Assembly: GCA_902602765.1 (NCBI GenBank)
Contig: CACKSH010000001.1
Span: 143,431-207,430 of the forward strand
From: Paracoccaceae bacterium
GTDB lineage: Bacteria > Pseudomonadota > Alphaproteobacteria > Rhodobacterales > Rhodobacteraceae
Direction of reading: 5' to 3'
DNA: 64,000 nt
Under the pieces are notes generated by a model. It had not been told where the DNA came from. It made no database searches and saw only the letters and a program-made list of their open reading frames with translations. This document shows positions 18,353 to 26,998 of this stretch, piece after piece; the stretch's first letter is position 1, and the number at the start of each line of letters is the position of its first letter. Made by a program: the position numbers and the translations under genes.

Positions 18353-19096
18353 GTGAAGTTATTATCGACGAATAATATAAGCGTAAAATACGGCTCTAAT
18401 GTCGTTTTACGTGATGTTTCTCTTGATATTAATGAAGGAGAAATCACAACCATAGTTGGTCCAAACGGCTCCGGTAAAACAACCTTAGTGAAAACAATAA
18501 TTGGTGCCGTAACCCCCTTTACTGGCTCGATATCATTGACTGAAAATCTCAGAATTGGATACATTCCACAGCGGCTAAGTATAGACTACACGCTGCCAAT
18601 GACTGTTCAACGTTTCCTAAACTTGTCTCATAAGATTAGCAAAGAAGACTGTATATCTGTATTACGTACAGCTGGTGTCCCAGATTTGCTAAAAACCCAA
18701 ATGTCTAATTTATCAGGCGGGCAATTTCAAAGAGTCCTTTTGGCGGGCGCATTACTGGGCTCTCCTCAAATTTTAATTCTTGATGAGGCGTCTCAAGGTT
18801 TAGACCAAGCAGGGTCAGCGGCTTTTTATCAACAAATTGAGTCAGTGCGTAATGAAAAAGGATGTGCTGTACTTATGATCAGTCACGACTTGCATGTAGT
18901 CATGAGCGCATCCGATAAAGTGATTTGTATGAACGGACATATTTGCTGTTCGGGTAAACCTGAAGCAGTAGCAAATATGCCAGAATATCACGGATTGTTT
19001 GCTGCAGGTACTGAAGGAACACTGGCCCTTTATCGTCACATTCATGACCATGACCATGACCATGACCATGATAATTTGAGAAAGTTTAAACACTAA
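18353..19096 (+). CDS. znuC: Zinc ABC transporter ATP-binding protein ZnuC
   Basis: 247 residues, GTG start five bases after the zur stop. Walker A is GPNGSGKTTL, the Q-loop follows YIPQRLS, the signature is LSGGQFQRV, Walker B ILILDEAS, and the H-loop MISHDLHVVM. It drives zinc import with the ZnuB channel. The C-terminus ends in a His-Asp tandem (HIHDHDHDHDHDN), a metal-rich tail that could sense or store zinc. One base overlaps znuB. Confidence 0.95.
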   Translation: MKLLSTNNISVKYGSNVVLRDVSLDINEGEITTIVGPNGSGKTTLVKTIIGAVTPFTGSISLTENLRIGYIPQRLSIDYTLPMTVQRFLNLSHKISKEDCISVLRTAGVPDLLKTQMSNLSGGQFQRVLLAGALLGSPQILILDEASQGLDQAGSAAFYQQIESVRNEKGCAVLMISHDLHVVMSASDKVICMNGHICCSGKPEAVANMPEYHGLFAAGTEGTLALYRHIHDHDHDHDHDNLRKFKH

Positions 19097-19887
19097 TGTT
19101 AGACGACTTTATGGTCCGCGCTTCAATCGCAGGTGTCGGAGTTGCACTTATCGCTGCTCCGTTGGGGTGTTTTGTTGTTTGGCGAAGAATGGCGTATTTT
19201 GGAGAAGCAACTGCCCATGCTGCAATGCTAGGAATTGCGATAGCTTTATCATTAGAAATCCCCATATTTGCAGGCACTCTAGTAGCTGCATTGCTCATGG
19301 CCTTAACAGTAACGCAACTTTCTGGCCGAAGTTTAGCTACCGACACACTCCTGGGCTTAACTGCACACGGTGGTCTTGCACTTGGATTGGTTGTTGCATC
19401 TTTTTTATCTGGAGTTCGTATCGACTTAATGGCTTATTTATTTGGAGATATTCTAGCTGTTACACGAGTAGATCTATTATTGATACTTTTAGGATTTTTA
19501 GCAGTAATTCTTCTTATGTATTGGCGTTGGTCAAAAATGCTTATTTCGACTTTAAACGAGGAGTTAGCTTACTCTAACGGTATTAACCCGATAAGAGAGA
19601 AATTTTTTCTTACGATCTCATTAGCCATAACAGTTGCTGTATCAATAAAGGTTGTAGGTCTTCTACTAATTTCAGCGCTCTTGATCATACCAGCTGCAGC
19701 ATCTCGCACTTTTTCACGTACACCCGAAGAAATGGTGATTATAACGGCGGTAGTAGGAGTAATTTCAGCAATATCTGGACTTCAATTTTCTTATTTATTC
19801 AATACCCCTCCTGGTCCTTCTATAGTTTGTGTTAGCTTAGCTATATTTCTAATTTTAAGCAGTATTAGGCCACTGAGGTCAAATTGA
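19096..19887 (+). CDS. znuB: Zinc ABC transporter permease ZnuB
   Basis: 263 residues with about eight membrane helices and the ABC-3 family signature around FGEATAHAAMLGIAI and GLLLISALLIIPAAASR. It forms the membrane channel for zinc with ZnuC. The stop of znuC and the ATG overlap (TAATG), indicating coupled translation. The C-terminus is short and charged. This ends the zur operon; the GTPase gene follows after 185 bases. Confidence 0.94.
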   Translation: MLDDFMVRASIAGVGVALIAAPLGCFVVWRRMAYFGEATAHAAMLGIAIALSLEIPIFAGTLVAALLMALTVTQLSGRSLATDTLLGLTAHGGLALGLVVASFLSGVRIDLMAYLFGDILAVTRVDLLLILLGFLAVILLMYWRWSKMLISTLNEELAYSNGINPIREKFFLTISLAITVAVSIKVVGLLLISALLIIPAAASRTFSRTPEEMVIITAVVGVISAISGLQFSYLFNTPPGPSIVCVSLAIFLILSSIRPLRSN

Positions 19888-19964
19888 GTTCATGTTGTCT
19901 CTAAACCTAGTTTGATTAGTTTTGATAAAGTAGAAACTAATTTCATATATCGGTTCACGATAGG

Positions 19965-19996
19965 ATACTTTTATTATACTTTTATTATACTTTTAG
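19965..19996. repeat. 11-bp tandem repeat, three copies
   Basis: ATACTTTT-ATT recurs three times in a row (19965-19996) in the 185-base gap between znuB and the GTPase gene. It is AT-rich and may be a slippage product or affect the GTPase promoter. I found no clear Zur box in this gap. Confidence 0.6.
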
Positions 19997-20072
19997 ACTA
20001 TAAATTTGGTTAACAGTTAATCGGTAATATTTTTTAAAATTATCTAATTTTAATATTTATGAGTAATATGAT

Positions 20073-21125
20073 TTGACGGACGATAAAATTCCCATAACCC
20101 TAGTGACAGGTTTTCTCGGTGCCGGCAAAACTACTCTTTTAAATGCTGTTTTATCAGATAGCAAAAATGGACGCGTAGCTGTAATCGTAAATGAATTTGG
20201 TGAAGCAGGATTAGATCATCACTTGATTGAGAAAAGTAGTGATGATGTTGTTCTTATGCAGTCCGGGTGTTTATGCTGTTCGATAAGGGGAGACTTATCA
20301 AAAACAATTGAGAGACTGCTTCGGAAAAATATAATAAATGAAATAAACTTTGAACGTATTGTTATCGAGACGACAGGTTTGGCCGATCCTGGTCCAATTA
20401 TGCAAACATTACTGATGGATAACATCTTGGCAAGCAATACACGTTTGGATGGGGTAGTAACAGTCGCCGATGCAATAAACGGAACCTCCACTCTCGAAAA
20501 ACAGTTCGAGGCCGTTTCCCAAGCCGCACTTGCTGACTTAATTATTATAAGTAAAACGGATATTGCAAGACCGGAACAAATTCAAGATTTAAAAAATCAG
20601 TTAGATAAAATTAACCCAACCTCAAAAATTGTAAGTTCGATAAATGGAGTTGGGCTCCAAGATGAAATATGGGGCTTAAATGCTCTAAGAGAAAAATCAA
20701 ATTATAACGAAGTTCTTAGCTGGACAACGGGTCTTGAGCCTAAAGTCAGTGAATTAAAAAATCTTAGTGGATTGGCTCCAGCCAAAACAATTTTAAAACC
20801 TGCGTTTAATCATGATAGTAAAATTGAGTCCTGCTCGATTATTCTAGATAATCCCATTTCCAGCACTACCTTTGACAACTGGTTAGATACACTAATTGGG
20901 GTGAAAGGCTCTGATATCCTGAGAATAAAGGGTATTGTGTTTTTGGAAAACATCGACGCTCCTTTCGTTTTTCACGGAGTACAACATGTTTTTGATCCCC
21001 CTGTTCAATTACAAAAATGGCCGAAGAATGATCGCCAATCTCGAATTGTGGTCATTGCAAGAAATCTATCCCAATTTCAGTTACAGCGAAGCTTAGATAT
21101 GCTCAGAATACAGGCTAATGATTAA
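20073..21125 (+). CDS. COG0523 (CobW/ZigA-type) GTPase, putative zinc metallochaperone
   Basis: 350 residues. The Walker A GFLGAGKTTLL starts ten residues in, so the TTG at 20073 must be the start. The switch region has NEFGEAGLDH, the metal-binding GCLCC motif and ETTGLADP; the nucleotide-specificity SKTD follows. The C-terminal CobW_C domain begins near ILDNPISS. It lacks the His-rich linker of the second GTPase at 25.9 kb. The family hands zinc (or cobalt/iron) to client enzymes under GTP hydrolysis. Position after znuB suggests zinc. The client is unknown. Confidence 0.88.
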   Translation: MTDDKIPITLVTGFLGAGKTTLLNAVLSDSKNGRVAVIVNEFGEAGLDHHLIEKSSDDVVLMQSGCLCCSIRGDLSKTIERLLRKNIINEINFERIVIETTGLADPGPIMQTLLMDNILASNTRLDGVVTVADAINGTSTLEKQFEAVSQAALADLIIISKTDIARPEQIQDLKNQLDKINPTSKIVSSINGVGLQDEIWGLNALREKSNYNEVLSWTTGLEPKVSELKNLSGLAPAKTILKPAFNHDSKIESCSIILDNPISSTTFDNWLDTLIGVKGSDILRIKGIVFLENIDAPFVFHGVQHVFDPPVQLQKWPKNDRQSRIVVIARNLSQFQLQRSLDMLRIQAND

Positions 21126-21136
21126 ATTCAAGCAAT

Positions 21137-21946
21137 TTAATTTTGAGCTAACCCAGCTGTTTTTATACCTTTTACAGCGTTAGCAAATGCACGAGAAACT
21201 ATTTTATTATCCTTATCTCGTTCCAGTGTTTCATTAAGTTTCGATTTAATATGATCTACAACTTCAGAAGGTAATTCATTAAGAGCGCCGATGACCGATG
21301 GTCCTAATGAACTAATAGCCCAATACTCCTCAAAACTTTTGAACGAACGTTCTACTTCAAATGTTGTGGTTTCTACGTCGGTCATTCCAACACTTTCCCA
21401 AAGCTTTTTCATTTCTGATATTTGTGACGCCTCCGTACTTGGTGGTAATGGATAATTAATACCCATCTCCCTCATTATTTTATGCATGGGCTCCATAGGT
21501 AAACCACCAGAAATCACGTCCCACGCGTAAGCTGCTAAGATACCACCTGATTTTGTGACCCTTGCCATTTCAGCAACCCCTTTTTTAGGGTTTGGTACGA
21601 AAAATATAACTAATGCCATTAATGAAACATCAAATTTTTCGTTTTGATAAGGTAAGTCCATCGAGTCGCCGACTTCAAAGCTAGATGAGACATTAATTTT
21701 TCGGCTTCGAGCAAACTCAATTTGAGCAGGTGAAGGATCAATTCCTGATATGCTCGATGGACTGCAAAGCTCATCAATCTGGACTGAAAAAGCACCATTT
21801 CCACATCCGACATCTAAAAAATCTACAGAGTTTGGGAACCTAACCCAGTCAATAAATTGTGCACCCACTTTGCGAGACCATACACCCATATAACGTTCGT
21901 AGGTCTCACCATCATTAAAAATAATTCCAGATATATTATTAGACAT
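21137..21946 (-). CDS. Class I SAM-dependent methyltransferase
   Basis: 269 residues from the ATG at 21946, preferred to the GTG at 21955 because AGAG lies at the right distance before it. A Rossmann-like methyltransferase fold is evident: FLDVGCGNGAFSVQI (motif I), GIDPSPAQIEFAR, MDLPYQNEKFDVSLMAL and GGILAAYAWDVI. It looks like a UbiE/Coq5-related methyltransferase of the general type-11 group. The substrate is not visible. It is convergent with the upstream GTPase gene. Confidence 0.8.
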   Translation of the reverse strand: MSNNISGIIFNDGETYERYMGVWSRKVGAQFIDWVRFPNSVDFLDVGCGNGAFSVQIDELCSPSSISGIDPSPAQIEFARSRKINVSSSFEVGDSMDLPYQNEKFDVSLMALVIFFVPNPKKGVAEMARVTKSGGILAAYAWDVISGGLPMEPMHKIMREMGINYPLPPSTEASQISEMKKLWESVGMTDVETTTFEVERSFKSFEEYWAISSLGPSVIGALNELPSEVVDHIKSKLNETLERDKDNKIVSRAFANAVKGIKTAGLAQN

Positions 21947-22103
21947 AGTGGACACTCTTTTTAGTTTTTAATTTATATTCAAGTGTAAGTTAATTTAAGA
22001 AATTTATTTGTTCAACAACGCGCTAGAATAAGTGCAAAATACGATGTATCTAATAAAAAGTTTTTAGATGAATATAAAACATCTCTGAATTGGACAAAAA
22101 AAA

Positions 22104-22973
22104 TTGAACCCTGGGATACTTCTGGCGCTTTTGGGTACGTTAATTTTAACACCTGATGCACTATTTATGCGATTATCTGAGCTAAGCGGCGGCGAAATGG
22201 TAGCTTGGCGGGCAACCCAGGGCGGAAGTATTTTCTTTCTGATAGGCCTTTTACCATTTATTTTGCCTAGAAGTGAGGTGAAACCAAAAGTATGGCGTAA
22301 AAGCTTTTTGGCCCTTATTTTCGTTCAAATGGCAAATGTTTTTTGTTTTGCATACGGTATTTTCTTAGCTCCTGTAGCGATTGTTTTAATTGCAGTAGCA
22401 ACTGTCCCGGTATTCTCGATTATTTTGGGAGCCTTAGTACTTAAGGAAGTGGTGGATATTAAAACTTGGTTTATCGTAATTGTGGTATTTTTTGGGGTAG
22501 CAATATCAGCGCTTGGTGATGTAAACTCAAGTGACATGTATAATCGGTCAACAGCTCTTGGCGGTCTATGTGGCCTCATAGTTGCTTTTAGTTTAGCCTG
22601 TAATTTTATTATTATTAGAAAAGACAAAGATGTAGCATTCCCCCTCGCCCTAGGAATGGGTGGAATAATTTGCGGAGTTTTAGCATTTTCTTTTTGGCCA
22701 AGTGCCTTGGAAATTAGTTCAAATAGTTTGTTCTACATATCAATAACCGGTCTAATAATTTTACCTTTATCATTCTTATTACTCTCTAGAGCTGCAAGAA
22801 TGACGCCTGCCTCAAACGTCAGTATTATTATGCTTTTAGAAACAATTTTGGGACCTTTATGGGTATGGGCTTTTATAAGTGAAAGCCCCCAACTTTTAAC
22901 AATTATAGGTGGAGCTATCGTCATTTTAGCCCTAGTTTATTTTTTTTCTATTAAACGTACGAAAGTGGCATAG
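22104..22973 (+). CDS. EamA/DMT family transporter
   Basis: 289 residues, ten hydrophobic helices in two repeated halves, the drug/metabolite exporter pattern (GEMVAWRATQGGSIFFLIGLLPF in the first, and GLIILPLSFLLLSRAARMTPASNVSIIMLLETILGPLW in the second half). It starts at TTG at 22104; no in-frame ATG lies near. Substrates of this family range from amino acids to metabolites. Neighbours give no clear hint. The stop is followed by 106 bases before the GYD gene. Confidence 0.85.
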   Translation: MNPGILLALLGTLILTPDALFMRLSELSGGEMVAWRATQGGSIFFLIGLLPFILPRSEVKPKVWRKSFLALIFVQMANVFCFAYGIFLAPVAIVLIAVATVPVFSIILGALVLKEVVDIKTWFIVIVVFFGVAISALGDVNSSDMYNRSTALGGLCGLIVAFSLACNFIIIRKDKDVAFPLALGMGGIICGVLAFSFWPSALEISSNSLFYISITGLIILPLSFLLLSRAARMTPASNVSIIMLLETILGPLWVWAFISESPQLLTIIGGAIVILALVYFFSIKRTKVA

Positions 22974-23079
22974 TAAAAAACTTTTTTAATAATTTTACTT
23001 TAGAAAAGTACACTTACTGTACTTGTTCAAATATTCGTTTTTATCCTCACTTGTTTCATAAAAAAATAGGAGAATTAAA

Positions 23080-23409
23080 ATGACGGTTCGAATAACGTAT
23101 GTAAATTATAAAGAAGATGTCGCCATGAGTATGATGAGAAATGGCGAAGATAGAACGGCTAGTTTAAAAGCGGCTGTTGAAAGTGCTGGCGGAAAGTTTC
23201 TTGGGTTTTACGGATTAATTGGTCAGGATTATGAGGTCGTCGTAATAAGCGACTTTGAGAAACAAACAGATTATATGGCCCTAGTGATGTCTGCATACTT
23301 AGGAGGCGCTGTAAGTGAAATTAAAACTGTAACTTGCTGGACAGGTCCAGAGTTAGTAATTTCGTCAAATAAGATAGCAGAAGTATCATACGCTCCTCCA
23401 AATTCATAG
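23080..23409 (+). CDS. GYD domain protein
   Basis: 109 residues; VNYKEDVAMSMMRNGEDRTASLKAAVESAGGKFLGFYGLIGQDYEVVVISDF is the GYD fold, a small dimeric alpha-beta barrel of unknown function. Strong RBS (AGGAG) eight bases before the ATG. Only 15 bases separate it from the next membrane protein gene, so they form a two-gene operon. Confidence 0.8.
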   Translation: MTVRITYVNYKEDVAMSMMRNGEDRTASLKAAVESAGGKFLGFYGLIGQDYEVVVISDFEKQTDYMALVMSAYLGGAVSEIKTVTCWTGPELVISSNKIAEVSYAPPNS

Positions 23410-23424
23410 AAAAAGGAAATCAAA

Positions 23425-23865
23425 ATGACCGAATTTGAAATTTTAGAACTCAACAGCCTAAGTTACATTAATAATGGTATGTATATGGTTGCTTTAGCGA
23501 TATTAGTTTTCATCGCTCTACGGGCAGCTAGAGTAACAAATGAGTCAGGTGGGAATATGGCAGCAAAGATATTAACCTCTATTTTTGGTATCTTTGTTGC
23601 GTTTTTCAGTCTGCAGCTTGCAGGGTGGAGAGTACTATTTGATACAAATACTGCAGCAAGGTTAGCTGAAATAAAAGAATCTGGCGTAGAGCTGTCTATA
23701 CAAGGCCAAGCTTGGCTGCAGAATTCTGGAATAACAAGTATCGATTTCTTAATGGATCCACCAATGTTTGCAGATATACCTTCAGTGCTATTAACTCTAG
23801 TAATCCTTCTAATGATATTGGGAACTACTTGGGGACCAACGATCAAAATAGGTGCCGACTCTTGA
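23425..23865 (+). CDS. Hypothetical three-span membrane protein
   Basis: 146 residues, not recognised. Three hydrophobic segments are visible (MYMVALAILVFIAL, ILTSIFGIFVAFFSLQL and VLLTLVILLMILG) with a soluble loop between the second and third. It has an AGGA RBS and immediately follows the GYD gene, so it may be its membrane partner. No family motif was seen. Confidence 0.7.
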   Translation: MTEFEILELNSLSYINNGMYMVALAILVFIALRAARVTNESGGNMAAKILTSIFGIFVAFFSLQLAGWRVLFDTNTAARLAEIKESGVELSIQGQAWLQNSGITSIDFLMDPPMFADIPSVLLTLVILLMILGTTWGPTIKIGADS

Positions 23866-23950
23866 AGCAAAACAAGCTAGTTCTAGCTTGCAGTCACTTA
23901 GAAAGCTTTATGAGTGACGTTAAAGGGGCGTATATCAGATTCTATAAATA

Positions 23951-23986
23951 CATAAGCGCCTCTAGATAAATCTAGAGACGCTTATG
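23951..23986 (+). terminator. Strong hairpin, terminator-like without U-tract
   Basis: CATAAGCGCCTCTAGAT and ATCTAGAGACGCTTATG pair over 17 bases with one mismatch and a two-base loop. It lies about 85 bases downstream of the membrane protein gene. It lacks a T-run on either side, so it may stabilise mRNA or act as a bidirectional barrier. Confidence 0.6.
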
Positions 23987-24223
23987 CAAACCAATCGGGA
24001 ATATCAAAACCTCAATATAGGTTGCCCTATAATCTGCAAACCAACTAGCCGAAGCTACCTAATTTGCCAAAGCCTTAGCGGAAAATGAAAGTAAACTTTC
24101 AAGTCCTTACCGACTTTTGTCTCGATGGTGGCAGTAAAATGAATTACGTTCCCCCCAACTAGCCTGTGACTAATATCTGACATCAGTTTCAGACTTACAA
24201 ACAAAAAAAACCTTCTCACAGGC

Positions 24224-24253
24224 TTATCCCCAGAGATTTTATTCTTATCCACA
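24224..24253 (+). promoter_or_regulatory. Pair of DnaA-box-like sites
   Basis: A perfect TTATCCACA (24245-24253) and a one-mismatch TTATCCCCA (24224-24232) lie 21 bases apart on the same strand. Two sites are not enough to call an origin; they could be chance or a DnaA-binding regulatory site. Confidence 0.35.
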
Positions 24254-24345
24254 AATCAATTCACAAAAAGTGCTAATTTGAACGTAAATCTTAAACAAAA
24301 TTTCATAATATTGATTCGTAAAAGGACCTTACAAGAAGAACACTA

Positions 24346-24531
24346 TCATCTTTCAGTTTTCCTTAGATGAGACATTCTTTTAATTAGTTCCTTCTCAAGA
24401 ATATTTGTTTCATAGGGCTTCATTTTTTTCCATCTTTGACATTCTCGTCTGGTGCGACCACAACCCAAGCACCATCCATTCTGCCCTGAAAAATCACAAA
24501 TATCGATACATGGACTTTTACGTTTTTTCAC
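24346..24531 (-). CDS. DUF1289 family protein
   Basis: 61 residues, with the DUF1289 cysteine pattern at C8, C12, C21 and C24 (PCIDICDF...WCLGCGRT) and another Cys at 31. The family is a small probable Fe-S or zinc protein common in proteobacteria. It is the last of four minus-strand genes behind the Zur-box-preceded GTPase, 32 bases after the 88-aa gene. Confidence 0.85.
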   Translation of the reverse strand: MKKRKSPCIDICDFSGQNGWCLGCGRTRRECQRWKKMKPYETNILEKELIKRMSHLRKTER

Positions 24532-24563
24532 TTTTTGTCCCTGTGGTTAGTATCGGCCAAATA

Positions 24564-24830
24564 TCATTCTCGAAGTTCGACCTTCAATTTTAATATATCT
24601 TGAGCCTCAATGTCATCAATACGTTTTCCTATACGCCATGTCTCCAGAGTGCCATCTTCTTTACGGGCGGTAATAACTGTCTCTACTGGAGGACAATCCG
24701 GTTCATGGCAATTAAGCTCTGCTACTGCTAGTGTGGTTGTTTCAGGTATTTTAAAACAGTCAGAAATCACTTCTTTTAATCGTTTTAGAGCATCTCCACT
24801 GGGCTTAGAACGCTCAAATAAATTGATCAT
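24564..24830 (-). CDS. 88-aa protein with CHEPDCPP motif
   Basis: 88 residues, no named domain that I recognise. The striking part is NCHEPDCPPVETVIT (C41, H42, C46), a compact potential metal site, followed by an acidic tail with DDIEAQDI. Its start overlaps the 3' end of the WD40 gene by 17 bases, so translation is coupled. Neighbours (COG0523 GTPase, WD40) suggest a partner in metal delivery; this is inference. It is soluble and cytoplasmic. Confidence 0.75.
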   Translation of the reverse strand: MINLFERSKPSGDALKRLKEVISDCFKIPETTTLAVAELNCHEPDCPPVETVITARKEDGTLETWRIGKRIDDIEAQDILKLKVELRE

Positions 24831-25851
24831 TTAATGCCCCTGCCCAAAGTGCGGCCCAAAGTACGTGTCCCCCTTCATCACCAATAAGAATATGTGAAAG
24901 GGATTTAGTAAGACTTATTGCAGTAATTTCTCGATTAGTAGCGTTCTTTAAAACAATGGAGTCTTTACTTTCATCTATCTCGGCCAACAATACTTCTCCA
25001 TTCTTGAAACCAGCGAAAACTGCATTTTCTTGGGAGAGGGAGCAAACATATGTGGACAATTGTTTTTCTCCATCTGCTACACAAACTGGAGCACGTCCTA
25101 GCGGACCATCTTTTCGATCAAATGGCCAACAAATAGCAGCATCTGCGCCAGATGTTGCCAGATATGGAGTTTCGCCAACCCAGTCGAAACTTTTTATTTT
25201 TGCTGGATAACCTGCCATTGCAAGATCAGCTTTATCTCTAATACGCCACCCATGCAGTGCATTCTCTTGCATAATTGTAATAATATATTTGTCGTCTGGA
25301 CTAAAGGTTACAGAACTATGAAAACCTTTCCAAATTAGTTTTTTAGATTTCCAACGACGCTCGTTAGGCTCCCAAACTGTAACACCACCATAATGAGCTA
25401 CTGCAAGACGCTTACCCTTGGAGTCGAAAGACAACCCACCTACGGTACTGTTATGCTCTAAAACAGAAGCTTTTGATCCTTTTCCTGACCAAACATGAGT
25501 AGCCCTATCTGAGGAGCAAGCGTATGCTTCACTTGTAGCTGCAACACAGTCCACCCACCGCGATCCAAAATTAGCAATTTCTTCTACATCGCCGCTCAAT
25601 GAAATTCGAAGGAACTTCCCATCATCTCCCCCAGTAAAAATATAACTTTGATTTACTGCCATACACAGTACTACGCCCTCATGTGCTTGTATCAGTCTAG
25701 GTTCATGCCCAGCTTGAAAAAAGCGAACCGACCCATCTCCAAATCCCACCACAATTGTTTCTGCTATTGATGCAGTTGAGGTGACAGGCGCGGCAAAGTC
25801 ATAATTGATGGCTCTGCGTTCAAGCTCAGTTTTATTTATTGTCCCGCTCAT
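24814..25851 (-). CDS. WD40 repeat beta-propeller protein
   Basis: 345 residues from the ATG at 25851 (TTG two codons upstream is the track start). Repeated units such as GFGDGSVRFFQAG, GGDDGKFLRISLSGDV and GDEGGHVLWAALW give a seven-blade-like propeller. No signal peptide or membrane span, so it is a cytosolic scaffold. It starts 14 bases after the GTPase stop and overlaps the 88-aa gene. WD40 proteins are uncommon in this size of bacterial operon; linkage to a zinc GTPase is the interesting part. Confidence 0.85.
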   Translation of the reverse strand: MSGTINKTELERRAINYDFAAPVTSTASIAETIVVGFGDGSVRFFQAGHEPRLIQAHEGVVLCMAVNQSYIFTGGDDGKFLRISLSGDVEEIANFGSRWVDCVAATSEAYACSSDRATHVWSGKGSKASVLEHNSTVGGLSFDSKGKRLAVAHYGGVTVWEPNERRWKSKKLIWKGFHSSVTFSPDDKYIITIMQENALHGWRIRDKADLAMAGYPAKIKSFDWVGETPYLATSGADAAICWPFDRKDGPLGRAPVCVADGEKQLSTYVCSLSQENAVFAGFKNGEVLLAEIDESKDSIVLKNATNREITAISLTKSLSHILIGDEGGHVLWAALWAGALNDQFI

Positions 25852-25865
25852 GACCAAAGAGGTTT

Positions 25866-26837
25866 CTAAAATGCTCTACAACTCTCAAAGCCCTCTTTTA
25901 AACCCATATTTTCCACGCCACGACCAATGAATACTACTCGAGAATTACGCTTCTTCCCTGCGGGCCAAGGACCCATGGGTGATCCATCCATTAACATGTG
26001 GACACCTTGAAAGACATAGCGGTCATCTTGTCCATCAAAGTCTAGAATTCCCTTTGATCTTAATATGTCTTGACCTTTTGTCTGCAAAATTTCGCCAAAC
26101 CAAGTCTGAAACTTATCTAAATCTAATGGAGTATCTGAAACATAAGAAACGCTTGTAATATCATCATCGTGGTCATGATCATGATCAGACTCAAGAAAAT
26201 CTGGTTCCACTTCTAGAACTCTTTCTAAACTAAAGGCATTTAGACCGACTATTTCATCAAGTGGTGCAGCACAATGAGCTGTTTTTATAATTTTAGCATA
26301 AGGATTAATTTTGCGAATTCGGTTTTCTATAAGGCCTAAACTATGGCCCTCAATAAGATCTGTTTTATTTAAAAGAACAACATCAGCAAAAGCAACCTGC
26401 TCCTCAGCCTCGTGGTGCTCTCCCAACTGGCCTTCTAGATGAACTGCATCTGCAACAGTCACTATCGCATCTAATTTAGTTCTGTCAGCAACATCTTGGT
26501 CAACAAAAAAGGTTTGTGCTACGGGTGCTGGGTCAGCAAGACCAGTAGTCTCAACTATAATTGCATCTAGCTGATCGGCTCGCTTCATCAATCCACTAAG
26601 AATACGGATTAAGTCGCCCCTGACCGTACAACAAATACATCCATTGTTCATTTCAAAGACTTCTTCATCGGCATCAACAACAAGGTCGTTATCAATACCC
26701 TCCTCACCGAACTCGTTCACAATAACCGCATACTTTTTACCATGTCGCTCTGTAAGTATTCGGTTTAACAATGTCGTTTTGCCCGCTCCAAGAAAACCAG
26801 TCAAAACAGTTACCGGTACTTGCGTAGAATTTAACAT
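25866..26837 (-). CDS. COG0523 (CobW/ZigA-type) GTPase with His-rich loop
   Basis: 323 residues from the ATG at 26837, with AAGGAA six bases before it; the TTG start in the track gives five extra residues without RBS. P-loop GFLGAGKTTLL, NEFGEEGIDND, GCICC metal motif, ETTGLADP and LNKTD are intact. A His/Asp-rich loop (ESDHDHDHDDD) precedes the CobW_C domain, typical of zinc-handling members. Expected role: GTP-dependent delivery of zinc to client enzymes when zinc is scarce. The Zur-like site upstream supports zinc control. Confidence 0.9.
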   Translation of the reverse strand: MLNSTQVPVTVLTGFLGAGKTTLLNRILTERHGKKYAVIVNEFGEEGIDNDLVVDADEEVFEMNNGCICCTVRGDLIRILSGLMKRADQLDAIIVETTGLADPAPVAQTFFVDQDVADRTKLDAIVTVADAVHLEGQLGEHHEAEEQVAFADVVLLNKTDLIEGHSLGLIENRIRKINPYAKIIKTAHCAAPLDEIVGLNAFSLERVLEVEPDFLESDHDHDHDDDITSVSYVSDTPLDLDKFQTWFGEILQTKGQDILRSKGILDFDGQDDRYVFQGVHMLMDGSPMGPWPAGKKRNSRVVFIGRGVENMGLKEGFESCRAF

Positions 26838-26906
26838 TTCATTTCCTTTCAAATTCTAAGTATCTAAAGCGTTGTGATTTACTTGATAGACTCGCAGTCC
26901 AATTAA

Positions 26907-26920
26907 AACGTTATAACATT
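26907..26920. promoter_or_regulatory. Zur-box-like palindrome
   Basis: AACGTTATAACATT differs from its own reverse complement only at one pair, and shares TTATAACATTAC with the znuA/zur box. It is 70 bases upstream of the GTPase start and about 79 bases upstream of the divergent membrane protein gene, so it could control both. Confidence 0.55.
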
Positions 26921-26998
26921 ACTAAAATTATATATTGCTTTCAGGTAAAATTACAATATTTTTTAGAAACTATAAGTGTTTAAATAAGGTGGGCAGGT

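Larger units (their letters stand above)
23866..24345. other. Convergent 480-base intergenic region
   Basis: Between the plus-strand membrane protein and the minus-strand DUF1289 gene I find no credible gene (the 65-aa ORF at 24055 lacks support). It contains a strong 36-base hairpin, repeated GCAAACCAA, and two DnaA-box-like sites. I searched for known RNA genes by eye and recognised none. Confidence 0.6.

Noticed and set aside
24055-24252. 65-aa ORF in the convergent intergenic region
   Set aside because: No RBS, no domain, composition not convincing; I treat the region as noncoding.
23866-24345. Chromosomal replication origin
   Set aside because: Only two DnaA-like boxes, none of the usual alphaproteobacterial origin neighbours, and no skew data available.
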